The notes: generated by a model not told the origin, from the letters alone. 64,000 nucleotides of DNA from Punica granatum (GCF_007655135.1 NC_045133.1:4378376-4442375), one strand, 5' to 3'; counted from the stretch's first letter, positions 36,446 through 48,770 are shown. Numbers and translations: made by a program.

Positions 36446-37640
36446 GGCATCGTATGTGGTCGATAGCCAGAATATCCGACGGGAGTAATTTGAATATGTA
36501 TCGAAATCCTAGTGTTGTCGGCTCATTGTTTTTCCATTGTCAGCGTAAACGAGAATTGATTATGATTCTACGTCTTATATTTTGTCGAAGCACATGCCAA
36601 ACATTTCCCTGATAGTTGTTATCTGTCATATGCATAATGACTACATATGGTGCCGCATATATATCACACGCCTATTTCAGGGGAACTATTGAGACACTAC
36701 GGGTCGCATTGTAATGTTTTGGTCACTGGCACGAGGTCTTACCATTCAGCCTCAGAACGGCTTGATGGTGGTGTTAGGGTTAAAGCTTCTTATCATCGAA
36801 CTGTTGGCATTTGTCATTCTAATGATCATATATTTGCTTATAGGAGGACTCCATTTTAACTTCGGCTTCACCGCACATTTCAAAACAACGATGGACGGAT
36901 CGAGGATGATTGAAGGGGCAGCTGTCCCCGTAAAATCTTCATGCTCTCTGGGAATAATAGTTCGAGGCCAAGATTAACTAATTATTAAATTTATAATCTG
37001 AAACTGACTACTTGTAGTCTCAATTCATACAAAATTGTATTTTCATATATCGTGTAAAGGAAAAATTTACGGTCCATTAACTGAACTGTTCATCACGAAC
37101 CCTTTAAGACCTTTGAACCAACATTTGATCAATGATCTACGTTAAATAATAGGATATAGCTAGATTTCCTTTCATTTCCTGTGTGAAATGAACTCTGGTT
37201 ATGTGATGGATCATGCAGAGTGGGGACTGGATGAAATGTGTAGTTCCTTGTCATTTTTCATCGTTACTTTTGTTACTTAGTTCTTTACTATAATTTTCAT
37301 AACAATATGTATGTATGTATCTAGTGGGGCATATAATACAATGATTGATTTTCAAGGTACCCGTAGCGGCTCTCTCATTTTCTTTCCAAAAGCTTCATTT
37401 ATTTTTTAATGTTAATTTTTGCAAAATTTTATCTCCTTATTTTTCTCTTCAAAATCTTCGATCACATTTAAGAATTGAATTTTAATTATTATCTGTTTAT
37501 CTTCGTTGTCTATATTATATTATGAGATAAAGTGAAAATGGAAGTAATCGATATTACTTTTTTCTCTAAAAATGTGCCGTCGTAAATAGGTATAAAAGAT
37601 TTTCTTGTATAAAAAATTAACAACCATAAGATCACAACAG
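36446..37640. other. UGT downstream region, no gene recognised
   Basis: UGT 3' UTR followed by AT-rich sequence. 36990-37260 resembles 39740-40000 ('cagagtggggactg' in both, and 'ttcatatatcg' versus 'ttcatatacag'), so part of it belongs to an old local duplication. Frames at 36647-36859 and 36714-36977 have no motifs. Confidence 0.45.
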
Positions 37641-37647
37641 ACAAAGC

Positions 37648-37711
37648 CATCCAATTTCCATATCTCTATCGGGATTGATATTATGTACGTCATGGATCAG
37701 TACCAAGAACT
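37648..37711 (+). repeat. Short direct repeat with 49962-50025
   Basis: The 64 bases starting 'catccaatttccatatctct' are nearly identical to 49962-50025. This is one edge of the duplication that produced the second sulfotransferase region. Confidence 0.8.
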
Positions 37712-37949
37712 TCACCCCATATATATATATTCCATTGCTGGGGGTTCTCTATTGACGCGGCCGGCCTCTAATATATTCATATGTATATGATCAGTCGAAC
37801 TCGATCTTGATTAAGCTAAATGTAATGAGCGACATATAAACGTGTAAAATATCTACAACCAAATCCTCCGAAAATTTAAAAAATTGCTTCCATGTTATGA
37901 TCACAGCGACGCAGGCACAGTGCATGTTTCGTTCACAAACAAAGCAGTT

Positions 37950-38970
37950 TGAGAAAGGCTCGGTGAAAAAAAAGAAACCCTCCTAAGATCCGATCATGCA
38001 TATTCCTCTAGTTGTGGCTATAGCTAGTAAGTCAAAGGGTACTCTAGACGAACACCTCATGGGCTGGGCTGAGAACCTTTCCTGAAGATCCGGCCCAGGC
38101 CCATTTGGACTTGGGGCTATAGGGCAGTATATTATATAGATATATTTGATCCTCCAAGCGCTCTACGTGAATATCACGAGTTTAAACCTCACTGAGAACA
38201 TAAAGCTCGTCACTATGTGGGTGTATTATGGGATGGCGGTGGCCGACCCATAATACTTGATCCAGTTGGCCTTGGATTTAATCTACTAGTATGTTGATGA
38301 GACTGCGGTGACCAAGATGAGCTAAAGTCTTAGCGAGCTATGACGAAAAGAACATTCCTTGGCGGTTAGGTTTCCTTAGTTGGGGTAGCCATAGCTGGCC
38401 AGTAACCCGACCTAGCATTTTATTCATCAAAAAATAAAAAATAAAAAAAAATATATAGATAGATTTGATCACTTTATATTGAAGAGTGGAACTTCATCTT
38501 CCTCAAGTATCGACATAACTTTTCTTTTAATCATGGAGGGGGAACTACTTGGATTAAGATTTTTAGTATAGCATGTAGATAGTGTATTTAGTTGTTAATT
38601 ACATACGATCTAAGGGAAAAATAATATATCATACGAGAACCGGTTTAGTCGTGGAAAAGAATTTTATAGTCAAGAAGCTTAAAAATGCAACATATATACT
38701 AAATAGACAACCAATTAATCAGTTCGGAGAGAAGAGTTTAGTCCGAAGAACCTCCTGAAATGTTTTTCATTGGTTAGCTATGAATCTATTGTGTGGTTCA
38801 CAGAAATATCCTCCATGCATTAGTGACCGAATTATAATTGTAAATATGGGCTCTGAACTCACTAGAGGAATTTCATGGCGAAGCCGTAACCCATCGGACA
38901 GTGATAAGTTTCACCTATAGGACGTTAATGCCTCATAATCTCAAAGCCAAAGAAAAATAAAATAAAAAAA
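37950..38970 (-). pseudogene. Decayed relic of the thioesterase locus
   Basis: 37955-38085 matches 25192-25330 (thioesterase exon 3): 'ccctcctaagatccgatcat' against 'ccctccgaagatccgaccat', and 'tactctagacgaacacctc' against 'ttttctagacgggtatctc'. 38090-38160 resembles 26985-27060, and 38530-38970 resembles 27600-28020. The order and orientation match the intact locus, but most exons are missing and no frame is open. A SINE-like insertion lies at about 38160-38455. Confidence 0.55.
38160..38455 (+). mobile_element. SINE-like element with A-rich tail
   Basis: Starts near 'ctccaagcgctctacgtg' and has a B-box-like 'cacgagtttaaacctcac', a GC-richer body (gggatggcggtggccgaccc) and an A-rich tail 'caaaaaataaaaaataaaaa' near 38430-38450. 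It sits inside the thioesterase relic. No second copy was found in this window. Confidence 0.45.
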
Positions 38971-39289
38971 TAATGTCGTTTTCGTGCTGTTTTTGAACAT
39001 TTCAAACTACGAATCAATTTCTAAACCTTCGAATGGATTCTAGATATAACTAGGAGCTGAAAAAATCCATATCTTGCACGAGCGAGAAATTATCGTACCA
39101 TCTATATGAAATGGTGCAACGACAAGCTGCTACGATGAAAGCTTGAATTTCTGACCGGCATAATATATAAGAGCAGATTTTAGAGGCGTAAGTAAGATAA
39201 AATCTGAAGAACTGCGATTAACCCACCGTGCTAGAACCTATAATCTATTTATGAAAACCGCGCTAGAACCATTAACAAAGGATAAGCTA

Positions 39290-39410
39290 ACACATCCATC
39301 TATATATCTACCATCTATTTATAAATCTACGAATCTATAATCCATAAATTTATAATCTATAATCTATATCTATAAATCTATAAATCTATAAATCTATAAT
39401 CTATAAATTA
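39290..39410. repeat. Short tandem repeat based on ATCTATAA
   Basis: Repeated ATCTATAA/ATCTATAAATCTATAA blocks with small variants, at least ten imperfect units. Confidence 0.85.
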
Positions 39411-39419
39411 GACTAAAGG

Positions 39420-41160
39420 AGAATTCTAAAATGGAACTCTCTTGTGAAGAGTAGAGAATACACTTTACTCTTACATGTACTTTTTTTTTAATTAAAAATG
39501 GGAATTAGGTGGTGGAGTTATAATAAATTAAAAATTTTAAAACGGAAAGTAAGTAATATGGTTCTAATTTAACATTTATTTCTTTAAATCTTTTAAAATT
39601 AGTTTTTTAGTATGAGTTTTTCAAGTAAGTTATTTTTTTTATCATATAATGTTGATACTCGTAGCCAATCAAAAAAATTTACTTTCAATAATAAATTTAT
39701 ATATTTGAAATTTATAATAATTAAATTTATTCGATGGGACGTACAAGATTATATTTTCATATACAGTCATTAACTAGTCCGTTCATGAACCCTCTAAGAA
39801 CGGTTGAACCAACAAAGGATCTATGATTAACGGCCTTGATGGATTTTTGAATGGTCCAATTTATAGACCGGAAAACTTTCCATACAGTAAAACAATTGAC
39901 TGGGGAGAAAATCATAATTCTTTGCAGAGTGGGGACTGAGGATGAAAACTTGGGCAATTATCATTCAAGTGAATGTAATCATGTCATGAACTGTGGCCTT
40001 TTCCAATCATAGGGTATATTTCATGTCATTTTCTGCATAGACAAAAATAATGTTGAGAGACATCGTTAAATCATAAGATATAGAATTCCTGTCATTTCCT
40101 GACAAATTGACAACTCCCGAATTCCTTCTTTAAAGGGGGTGGGGTGGGTGGGGGTGGAGGTCATTGGGGGAGCCCTACCCGAGCTCACTCACGTTTCAAA
40201 GTACGATAATATCATAACATAAAATCTTTCAATTATGATTTGTTGATTTTGATAATGTTTTAATACAAATTTGAGCAAAATAAACACCATTAAATATCCA
40301 TTTATCGGACGGGAAAATCATAAGTAAAAGAAAATTTGTGCATTTAATGATGTGAATTATTGAAGACAATAAAAATTATAAATTAATTTGAATATATGGA
40401 TAAACATATATAATATAGAACTAATTAAGCAGTTCCAAAAATGTATAATAAAGAATAATTATACTTAGAAGTTATATAGATATTATAACTAGAATGAAAA
40501 TAGAATAAAACATTATATTTAGTATCGGTGATCCAAAAAGTAATAATTAATAATTTTAAAGTTTATAACTTATATGAACTTTTATTTTATTTTTATCAAA
40601 ATATAGTACTTCACTAAATAAACTTCAAAAGTTTGTGAACCAACCTACTTAAAAAGTTATTACTATATAATGAAACAGGAATTGCAAAAATAGAATAATA
40701 CTTTTGTTGGGATTGAATCATTGAAGTATTACACCGTGTTTGGGAACCCATTTTTCAATTATAAAAATGATCCTCATCCTATTATGAAATTACAACATTT
40801 GGATCACGTTTTATTTAGTTTTTTCAATTCCCACCAGCTTCCACTTGTGGAATATATATATATTATCTTATACGAATCATTTCTTATATGAAAGAAAGTT
40901 GAGTAGTTGTTATGGTACGGCTAACAACGCGTGATTACTAAGGTTGCCTCAGGATTCGGATTCGACAAGTCTTTCGAGTCTTAATTGAATATTCATTAAA
41001 TCTTTTGTACACAATTTTCTAATGTTTTCTTTTCCTTGCTTAGGTGTCCATAATATCACAGCAGCTCAATCCTTAAGAAAAGCATCAGATTTTATTTCAA
41101 AATTTGGATAAAACTTGAAAATAAAACCAACTAGGATACCAAAGTTTCTTTTGGTGGCAA
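39420..41160. other. Intergenic, nothing coding recognised
   Basis: AT-rich. 39740-40000 is an old relative of 36990-37260. A G-rich tract lies at 40135-40176 (several runs of 3-5 G). No gene. Confidence 0.45.
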
Positions 41161-41162
41161 CA

Positions 41163-41345
41163 TTTTTTTTTTCTTTTTGTGTCCTATAGTATCTAAAAGC
41201 TCAACGATCTCCGATTAATCCAATTTGAGGATGATTAACTCATTAAGGGGTTAAATATCTCCCAGTATGATCCATTTACAAGGCTCGAATTCGGGACTTT
41301 ACTTAAGGAAAACAAATACTAAATCATTTGAACCAACTTTTATTG
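41163..41345 (-). mobile_element. SINE family 2, minus strand
   Basis: A run of T at the left (41167-41178), then 'tcctatagtatctaaaagct', 'ctcattaaggggttaaat', 'tttacaaggctcgaattcgg' and 'ctaaatcatttgaaccaac'. The order matches the other copies; identity is lower, so this is an older copy. Confidence 0.6.
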
Positions 41346-41554
41346 ATTGAGGGCAATCATTAATTAATTAAAGATCATTAATTCAGTTTGAAGTCACTAA
41401 TTAAATGAAAAAATATATTATTTCACTGATATACGAATGGAAGGGGCAATTTATTAAATTAATTAACATTGAAAGGTAAAAATGACAAATCTATAGGGGA
41501 CAGGATCGCAATATATTGCTTTATTAAACAAGTCCCATATGTTTTCAATTACAT

Positions 41555-41867
41555 GGTGTGTTTGGTTTTTGAGTTGAGATTTTAACTCAACTCAATTTCG
41601 AGAAATAAAAAATAAAAAAATAATTATTATAAATGTTAAAAAATATATGGATATATGAGAATATATATGTGTATGTATATATAGATGTAAAGTGAATAGG
41701 GAATTTATTATTAAAAATTAATTATAAAAATTGTTAAAAAATATGATTGATATATTATTATTAAAAGAAAGAAAAGAAAAAATAATAATGATTGTAATAT
41801 TAAATTTGTGAAAAAAATAGAGTTGAGTTGAATAGAGTAAAATTTTTATTCGAAAAACTGGGAAGCC
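41555..41867. mobile_element. MITE inserted in duplication copy 1
   Basis: Absent at the matching place in copy 2, where 'ttttcaattac' runs straight into 'ttaaggacccaccc' (50170-50195). Ends: GGTGTGTTTGGTTTTTGAGT, and from the right GGCTTCCCAGTTTTTCGAAT. Related to 46338-46649 by the shared 'TTTGGTTTTT.AGTTG' end, 'atagatgt(a/g)aa' and 'attattaaaaatt.attataaaaat'. Confidence 0.65.
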
Positions 41868-42375
41868 ATTAAGGACCCACCCTTCCAATTTCCTCCCCTG
41901 TATGAACCAAAAGCAACAAATTGGCATGTGGCATTTGCTTGGTTGAAATTTGGCATTTCTCTGACTAAATTCTGCTCGACAATACTGTCAGAGAGATGGG
42001 TTTGGCCTATTTCAATCCTATTACTACAACCCCACTTAAATATATATATAAATACCTTTTCACTAACATATTTATTTATCTTTTACCTATTTCAATAGGT
42101 ATGAAGTTAAATTTAAAAATTTAACTCTATTGCCAAACGAACTCTAACATATTCTTATAATTATTTTCAAATATTTTCATATTTTATACATATAAAAATT
42201 AATAGGATAATGAAAAAAATAAAAATATGAAAGATCAAAATGATTAAATTAAGATATTACTTTAAAAATATTGTTAGATTTAGTACTCAAAAGTAAAATA
42301 TGTGTATTGCACGAGCCATTCAATTAGTTAATTATATATATTTTTTGGGTGAATATGTAATTAATTATATACTCA

Positions 42376-42562
42376 CCTAACTTTTTTCAATGTGAACCTT
42401 GATATTCGAAAGCTTAAATGGACCCGACTAATTCGGCCGAGTCGGGTTGGCCCCACTAAGGGGTAAAACTCTTCCAGCGTGGATTTTCTGCATTCACAAT
42501 GATTTAAACCCAAAACCTTGCTTAAACAGAATAAACGCCGAACTGCTTGAACCAATCCAGGT
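42376..42562 (-). mobile_element. SINE family 2, minus strand (upstream of sulfotransferase pseudogene)
   Basis: Paralogous to the copy at 51833-52016. It contains 'gtgaaccttgatattcgaaa', 'gagtcgggttggccccacta', 'cgtggattttctgcattcac' and 'gccgaactgcttgaaccaat'. Present in both duplication copies, so the insertion came before the duplication. Confidence 0.75.
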
Positions 42563-42676
42563 CAGTTATAACTTTGAGTGAGTGTCATAAATGTTTCATA
42601 GCAAAAGATTGCTATAAAACTGGAAATTTTCTTTCGGTACAATCAACAAGTCTCTCATAGAATTCCTCCCAAAATT

Positions 42677-43100
42677 ATGGCAACTAATCACTCCCACACA
42701 GTGCTTTGTGCCTAAACCTTAGGAAGAGGAGGAGCAAGTGGAGGAGACCTTCAAAAGGTATAGACAGCTCAGAGTTCCAACCCTTCCACAGCAAAAGGGA
42801 TGGATGAGCGAGCACTTGTACATGTACCAAGGCTATTGGTTCGAGCCCATAGAAGGTGTCATGTACCTTCAGGAACACTTTAAACCTCGGCCCGTCGATG
42901 TTCTCCTAGCCACTGCCCTCAAGTGCGGCACGACCTGGCTCAAAGGCTTGATCTTCTCGATCATCAACCGAACATGTTATGATGCTAGTGCGAAAGACCA
43001 CCCCCTGCTCACAGCCGACGTGCATGAGTGCATGCCTTTCTTGGAGGTGCACTTGTTTGGGGATCTCCCCATCGGGGACGCGGAGATCCTATCCTCGCCA
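42677..43100 (+). pseudogene. Sulfotransferase pseudogene, 5' part only
   Basis: Paralogue of the gene at 52135. The ATG and leader are shared, but five bases are missing after the third codon, which shifts the frame, and a Lys codon of the intact copy is TAG here (42720-42722). Downstream sequence from 42738 still reads well in the original frame (KGWMSEHLYMYQGYWFEPIE, then CGTTWLKGLIFSIINRTCYD). The Pro of the PAPS-binding motif is Leu (LKCGTTW). Homology stops at 43100, where copy C of the large repeat begins, so about 200 C-terminal residues are gone. It cannot make a functional enzyme. Confidence 0.9.
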
Positions 43101-45511
43101 ATAGTAGTCATAATATTACACTTTCCATCCAATGGCACTACACATTATAAATTAATATCACCAATGTATGTATTTACATAAAAGCAATGTAGAAATAACA
43201 GTACATTAAACAATGTGGACGAGTTCAGGTCATATGGCATCCGTTCATCATCTTAAAAAATTCACGATTGAATGAACTTTATTCCTTAGTGAATCAATTT
43301 GGCTCGAACTCGCTGACTACCTGGCTGTGTTATGTTGGAAAACCGAGCATGTGTTCAGCGAAAACTTTAAAATCGGTAAAAAATAAATTTTTATCGTAGG
43401 CTCGTTTTTAATAAAAAAAACTTCGAGAGCATATCTCAACAAAAAAATCACATTATGACAAATAGACAACAAGATATAATGAATTCACAAGTAAAGTTAC
43501 TACCTTTGTACTTACTCTTGTCGGATTCGGTTTGTTTTGATCGATCAATTGAACCATCCAATTGTCTGGTCTCTAGTTTGTCCGCACGAATGTGCCACTG
43601 CCAAGGATAGCTTCCTCTCGATCCGTCTACTCCGATCTCGGTCACCAAACTCAAACGGAATCACCACGGAAGGAGAAGACCTTGTCAAGGTAGTATTGGA
43701 CAACACTGGTTCACCAAACCAAAAAGGGGATTGCCTCCGAGCAGTGAAGGAAGGGGCACTGCTGAGCTGAAAAACTCGGCCAATCCCCTCTCTCTCTACC
43801 TCACTTTTCGGGTCTTGAGAATAAATGACACATCTAGGGTTAATCACAAGACACCATATCTATATACAGATTTACCCTAGGGATCTAATTGCAATTATTA
43901 ATTAATCTATATTAATTAATCACAAATTAGTCCTTGTACTTTAAGTCATCTAATGACTTGCCCTCCAAGTAAGAAAGAAAGATCATTCTAGTCCTGGACA
44001 CAAGTTCCCACTTATAGACAATCTATATATAGAAACTTTTCAAATGAGGAAACTCTTGTATTTCCTTAATTAGATTTAACCTTGATGTTGGATTCAGTTT
44101 CGGGATGTGTTAGCACCCTTGCAAATACATTGCAAGCCTCATCCAATAATTAATTCCCAATTAACTTCCTTAACTAGAATTATTTTTTTTTCGACTTAAA
44201 CACGCTTAATGTGTGTGACTAACTTGGTTCATCTCCAAGTGACAATAAGATTCTAATATCAACTCTTTTGACATCATCAGAAACTCTTTCAGAAACCAAA
44301 AGCATAATTCCCTAAATGCTTTCGGCTTCCAAAGTTCACGAGTGATGCATAGTCGCATATCATGACAATTCAAATGGTGACGAATGTATAATTAAAACAT
44401 TCTAATGAACCTGTGACCGTATACACCATACACTGAGTCCCTTCACTACAAGATCCCGATCTAGCCAGGGCCATGGTAAATGTCAAACCCTTTAGTCGAC
44501 CATATGGATCCTCAGGTTTTCATTCTTGGATCTGTAGTGCTTAAACGAAACTCTTTTTCATATGACATTTTCCTTGTTTACTTAGGTTAGTGAATGTCGT
44601 CTTGATCGGACACCTACCTTCAAGTGTAATCAATTATAACCACCACCTGTCGAATACTCATATTAAGCACAAATATGTTAGTAGTAGCAAATCCTAATTA
44701 TCCATACATGAGATAGCGTTCTATCTCAGGTTTAAGGACTATATACATTAATACGATCTAGATAATATTCATTGACATTAATAAATTACCATAAGAATAT
44801 TATCTAAGCGTCACGTTCAACCACTTATCATATAAGCATCTACATGTCTGTTCTAATAATGGTTGTCAGATAGCACGAGACTCACTACTCAATCTTTATT
44901 AGTATCTATATACTAATTATGGATATAGACATAGATGACGATCTATTTGGAGAGAAAATGTCCAGTTAAATCTCCTACAATCGTGAACAGTTTAAAGATA
45001 TATTTACTGGATTACTCCATCACTCATATTCTTAATTATTAAGAATGAAGTATTCAAAATATCTTAAGGACTTTACTCTAATAAATATAGACAATATATG
45101 AATAATAGAAGAAATTTCATTGTCATAAAAGGAATAATCCGAATATATAAACTTGTTTGATGGCATATCACTGATATGTTAGATCTTCTAATATCGAGAT
45201 TTAAAATAAAATAAAATAATACATCATAAGGAGATCTGCCAATGTTGCGTTGGTTACATGCATAACCGAGCCGACAACATAAATATAAAATATAAAAACC
45301 CTAAAAAGAATAATAATAATTCAACAGAGAGCTCATGTTTCTATTAGGAGCATCGATCAAAGTTAACGTTGACCAGCAGCACGGTTCACAACTTCACACA
45401 ACAATCTGTGTGCACCTTGAAGAATACGCGATCTCGATCTTGAACATGTCCCTAATAATATCGCAAAATAATTGGTGCAATTATTAGGATTTATCTCGGA
45501 GATGCGAACGA
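43101..45511 (-). repeat. Copy C of the large dispersed repeat, split by an LTR insertion
   Basis: 43101-43332 matches 47153-47378 (copy B), and 45177-45511 resumes the match to 47374-47695. Between them is an 1844 bp insertion (43333-45176). Copy C begins exactly where the sulfotransferase homology ends, so its arrival truncated that gene. After 45511 the sequence is unrelated to copy B. Confidence 0.8.
43333..45176. mobile_element. Probable solo LTR nested in the large repeat
   Basis: 1844 bp flanked by TGTTA on both sides (43328-43332 and 45177-45181). The matching position in copy B (47374-47378) has a single TGTTA, so the empty site is known. The left end is TGTTGGAAAACCGAGCATGT; the right end is ...CACTGATA, not the canonical CA. 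No integrase, reverse transcriptase, primer-binding site or second LTR is visible, and only short open frames occur. A 5 bp duplication and this length fit a solo LTR from a Copia- or Gypsy-type retrotransposon; the superfamily is not determined. Confidence 0.7.
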
Positions 45512-46334
45512 ATAATCTTGTTTTGGGCACATTCATCATCTTGTTGATGGCCCGTTCTTCGACAAAGGAAATTGCTGGTCTTCGAATAACGGAGAAAGGC
45601 AACCATTTTGTGAAAATTGGTTTCTTTTCACTTGATCATGTACCAAGCAATCAAATGAATCTTTTGGCAAAAGGGGAAACAGTCATGGGATCGTCCAATC
45701 AGTGATGGATGTTACCAGAAACATATTTTAGTTGAACATATGAACATGTGTTTCCTGCATCTGTCCCAAAAAAAAAATTGAACATGTGTTTTCTGAATTA
45801 GTTCATCTTAAACAATATGTCTTGTGATCTATATCACTAGATCGATGGAGGGGCTTGTCTAGACTCGAGTGTAAAACTCAAACTGAAGCACCTGGAGACC
45901 ATCAGTTACGCATAGATCAATTGTGAATATTTGCTACAGTGAAATTGGAGTCACGGTACAATATGTGACTGTTTTTATATATTGTCATTCAATTCCATTC
46001 CGCTTCCATTTCTTCGTACCGAACAAAGCTACTATGCTTTGTATAGTTGCTCCTTCAGCTTCTCGAGCGCAAGAGGAAATCTAACCACATACAAAGTTTA
46101 CACTTAATTGTCAAGGAAAAATAGAAATGAGTGGAAGCTGCCAGACCATCATTTTGGATTGTTTCTTAAAAAAATATATATAACGAGTAACATGTGATTT
46201 CTTATCACGTAGTGGAATTATCTCTATTATAACTGTACCTATGATTTAGACATGAGCTATTAAAATAGCTAGTGAAGCAAAACGATTAATGTTGGTGATG
46301 AGCCCTAAAACTAATAATAGTTAATTAATAATAG
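45512..46334. other. Intergenic, unrecognised
   Basis: A 77-codon plus-strand frame (45472-45705) reads MVQLLGFISEMRTNNLVLGT at its start but begins inside repeat copy C and has no recognised domain. The rest is AT-rich. Confidence 0.35.
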
Positions 46335-46337
46335 TTA

Positions 46338-46649
46338 AGCTTGCATTTGGTTTTTAAGTTGGATCATGATTCAACTTAACTTGATTTTATGTAATGATTA
46401 CAAGTATTGACAAATATATGGATTGGTGAGGATATATATATTTACGTACATATATAGATGTGAAAATAGATGGAGAATTTATTATTAAAAATTGATTATA
46501 AAAATAGTTAGAAAAAAATATAAGTGAAAAATTATTATTAAATGGAAAGGAAAGATAAAACAATAATGAATACAGTGTGGAATTTATAGAAGAATATATT
46601 TGAGTTCCGTAAAGTAAATTTTTTTATTTAAAAATCAAACAAAAACCTA
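46338..46649. mobile_element. Tourist-like MITE related to 41555-41867
   Basis: Flanked by TTA (46335-46337 and 46650-46652). The left end AGCTTGCATTTGGTTTTTAA and the right end (reverse) TAGGTTTTTGTTTGATTTTT are imperfectly inverted. The interior shares several phrases with 41555-41867. Confidence 0.6.
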
Positions 46650-46799
46650 TTAATCCCACTTGGTGCACACATCTCACCTTCACGAGAAGAGTCCTCTCGA
46701 GTGAAAGGGACCCCAGGGAAGGGACTCCGTAGGCAGGTAGAGGAATGCAATCACTCACTCAGTTTCCAATCATTGGAGGGGAGGAAGAGGAAGAAAAGG

Positions 46800-48644
46800 G
46801 GCATTGGCATTCCCTTGATTGGAAAAACAATCCTCGTGAAAGTTTTGCTAAATCTAACTAAGAGAGAGATGCGAAACAAGATTAATGATCGACAGTAGCT
46901 TTGAAAGTAGTAGGTATACTCAGTCCCGATCATGGTACCACTGACTTCGAAATTCATTAATCCAACCGTTGTGGACATATAATGTGATTCGGTACATGAC
47001 TTTGATATAAATTCAATATAGTTAAGGTCCCATAAGAAATGCATACAGTAGTGATTCTCATTGCGTATATATGTGTCGTGATGAGTCCTATCATTCCACG
47101 CAACCAGAAAGACGAAATCCTTTTTCCCTATGGTCCTAATGGCAAATCGTTCTCATAATATTACACTTTCCATCAAATGGCACTACACATTATAAATTAA
47201 TATCACCAATATATGTATATAAATAAAAGCAATATAGAAATAACAGTACATTAAGCAATGTGGACGAGTTCAGGTCATACGGCATCCGTTCATCATCTTA
47301 GAAAATTTACCATTCAATCAATTTTATTTATTAGTGAATCAATCTAGTTTGAACTGCCCGACTACTCGAAATTTGTTAGACTTTTGAATATGAAAATTTT
47401 TAAAAAATAAAATAATACATCATAAGGAGAACGGCCAGTGTTGCGTTGCTTACATGCATAACCGAGCCGACAACATAAAATATAAAAACCCTCAAAAGAA
47501 TAATAATAATTCAACAGAGAGCTCATGTTTCTATTAGGAGCACCGGTCAAAGTTAACGTTGACCAGCAGCACTGTTCACACAACAAGCTGTGTGCACCTT
47601 GAAGAATACGTGATCTCGTTCTTGAACATATTATAATATCGCAAAATAATTGGTGCATTATTATGATTTTTCTCTGAGATGCGAACGAATCTAGTTTTAT
47701 TTTTCGCTGAAAAAATATTGTTTAAATCTATTCACAGGATTAATAAGTAACAGAGATTATTGTGCAGCTTTCATCCTTTGCCTTAGGAATGAATTTTCAG
47801 GTACTTGAGTTTTTTATATTTAAGTAAAAATCTAAGTCTATATATATATATATATATATAAATATAATTAACATAAGAGATTTGATTATTTCAAGGTAAT
47901 AATTTAAGATGAAAATAGTAACTTTATTTTTTTATTGAGCACATCTGGGAATAATAATTATTTATTTTTTTGATAGATGGAATAGTGAGTAGTTATAACG
48001 TTATCATGGACACATTTTATGATCTAACTTTGCATGTATTCTATTTGACAAATTTAATCTGCACAATCAGCATCCACCTTGCAGCCACTATCTATAGATC
48101 AATTATCACACGTTAACTTTATTACTTTATAACAATTTATATATTTTTACTTTTATGAATAAATTAAACAAATGTGTATATATATGTTAATTTATTATTG
48201 TGCGCATTTTTTATGAGGTCATCATAAAGTGTTTTTAATGTATTAGCTAAAATTAATCATCCTACAATTGTCAAAATAGTTTTGTTCACGAATACCTTTT
48301 TTTAGTGGTTAAAAAAAAATTTCAGTGGCTTGTCCACGAGATATTTTCAAATGAGTTTTCGATTTCACCGTTGTTAATGTTGCGTATATCTCAACCCCTT
48401 CCTCTCGTCTATCAAAAATAAAAATAAAATAAAAAACCCTCTCTCACTTCTTCTCTGATTTTTTTTCCTTGGAAAGACATTCGATCTCTCTGATCTTTCA
48501 GTATCTTAATGAAATACCAATATTATGCGATGAAAAATATATAATGTAAAACAAATTACCTAAACATATTTAAGGGAAAGTTTAAGAAAACTATAATATC
48601 AGAGCACTAGATGCTTGACCATCATTACTGCAGCAATCAAGAAA
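46800..48644 (-). repeat. Copy B of the large dispersed repeat
   Basis: Reverse complement of 11967-13871 with substitutions and small indels, about 33 kb away. It retains the single TGTTA at 47374-47378 that is duplicated around the LTR in copy C. It has a short extra segment relative to copy A (about 46988-47085, containing 'cgtatatatgtgtcgtgatg'). Confidence 0.75.
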
Positions 48645-48770
48645 TCGGAAGATGTCAAACCCAGAACACGAAACCCGAACGGCTGGATTTTCGGACACCG
48701 TCTTCTTCGGAGGGCCGCCGTTTTAGGGTTTTTCTCCTTTTTTGTTTTTGTTTTTTAGGGTTTTTCTCCG

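Larger units (their letters stand above)
41399..43100 (+). repeat. Segmental duplication, copy 1 (sulfotransferase region)
   Basis: Matches 50027-52575 in order: 41399-41550 with 50027-50180, 41870-42010 with 50184-50295, 42030-42390 with 51475-51840, then the SINE and the sulfotransferase start. Differences: copy 1 has a MITE (about 41555-41867); copy 2 has an extra ~1.2 kb (50296-51475) that includes a Mutator-like MITE. Homology ends abruptly at 43100, where a dispersed repeat begins. Confidence 0.8.

Noticed and set aside
43537..43847. Open frames of 77 and 100 codons in the LTR insertion
   Set aside because: Both strands are open over the same GC-richer patch of a probable LTR, without retrotransposon protein motifs.
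45472..45705. 77-codon frame, considered as a gene exon
   Set aside because: Starts within repeat copy C, has no recognised motif, and no flanking exons with matching phase were found.
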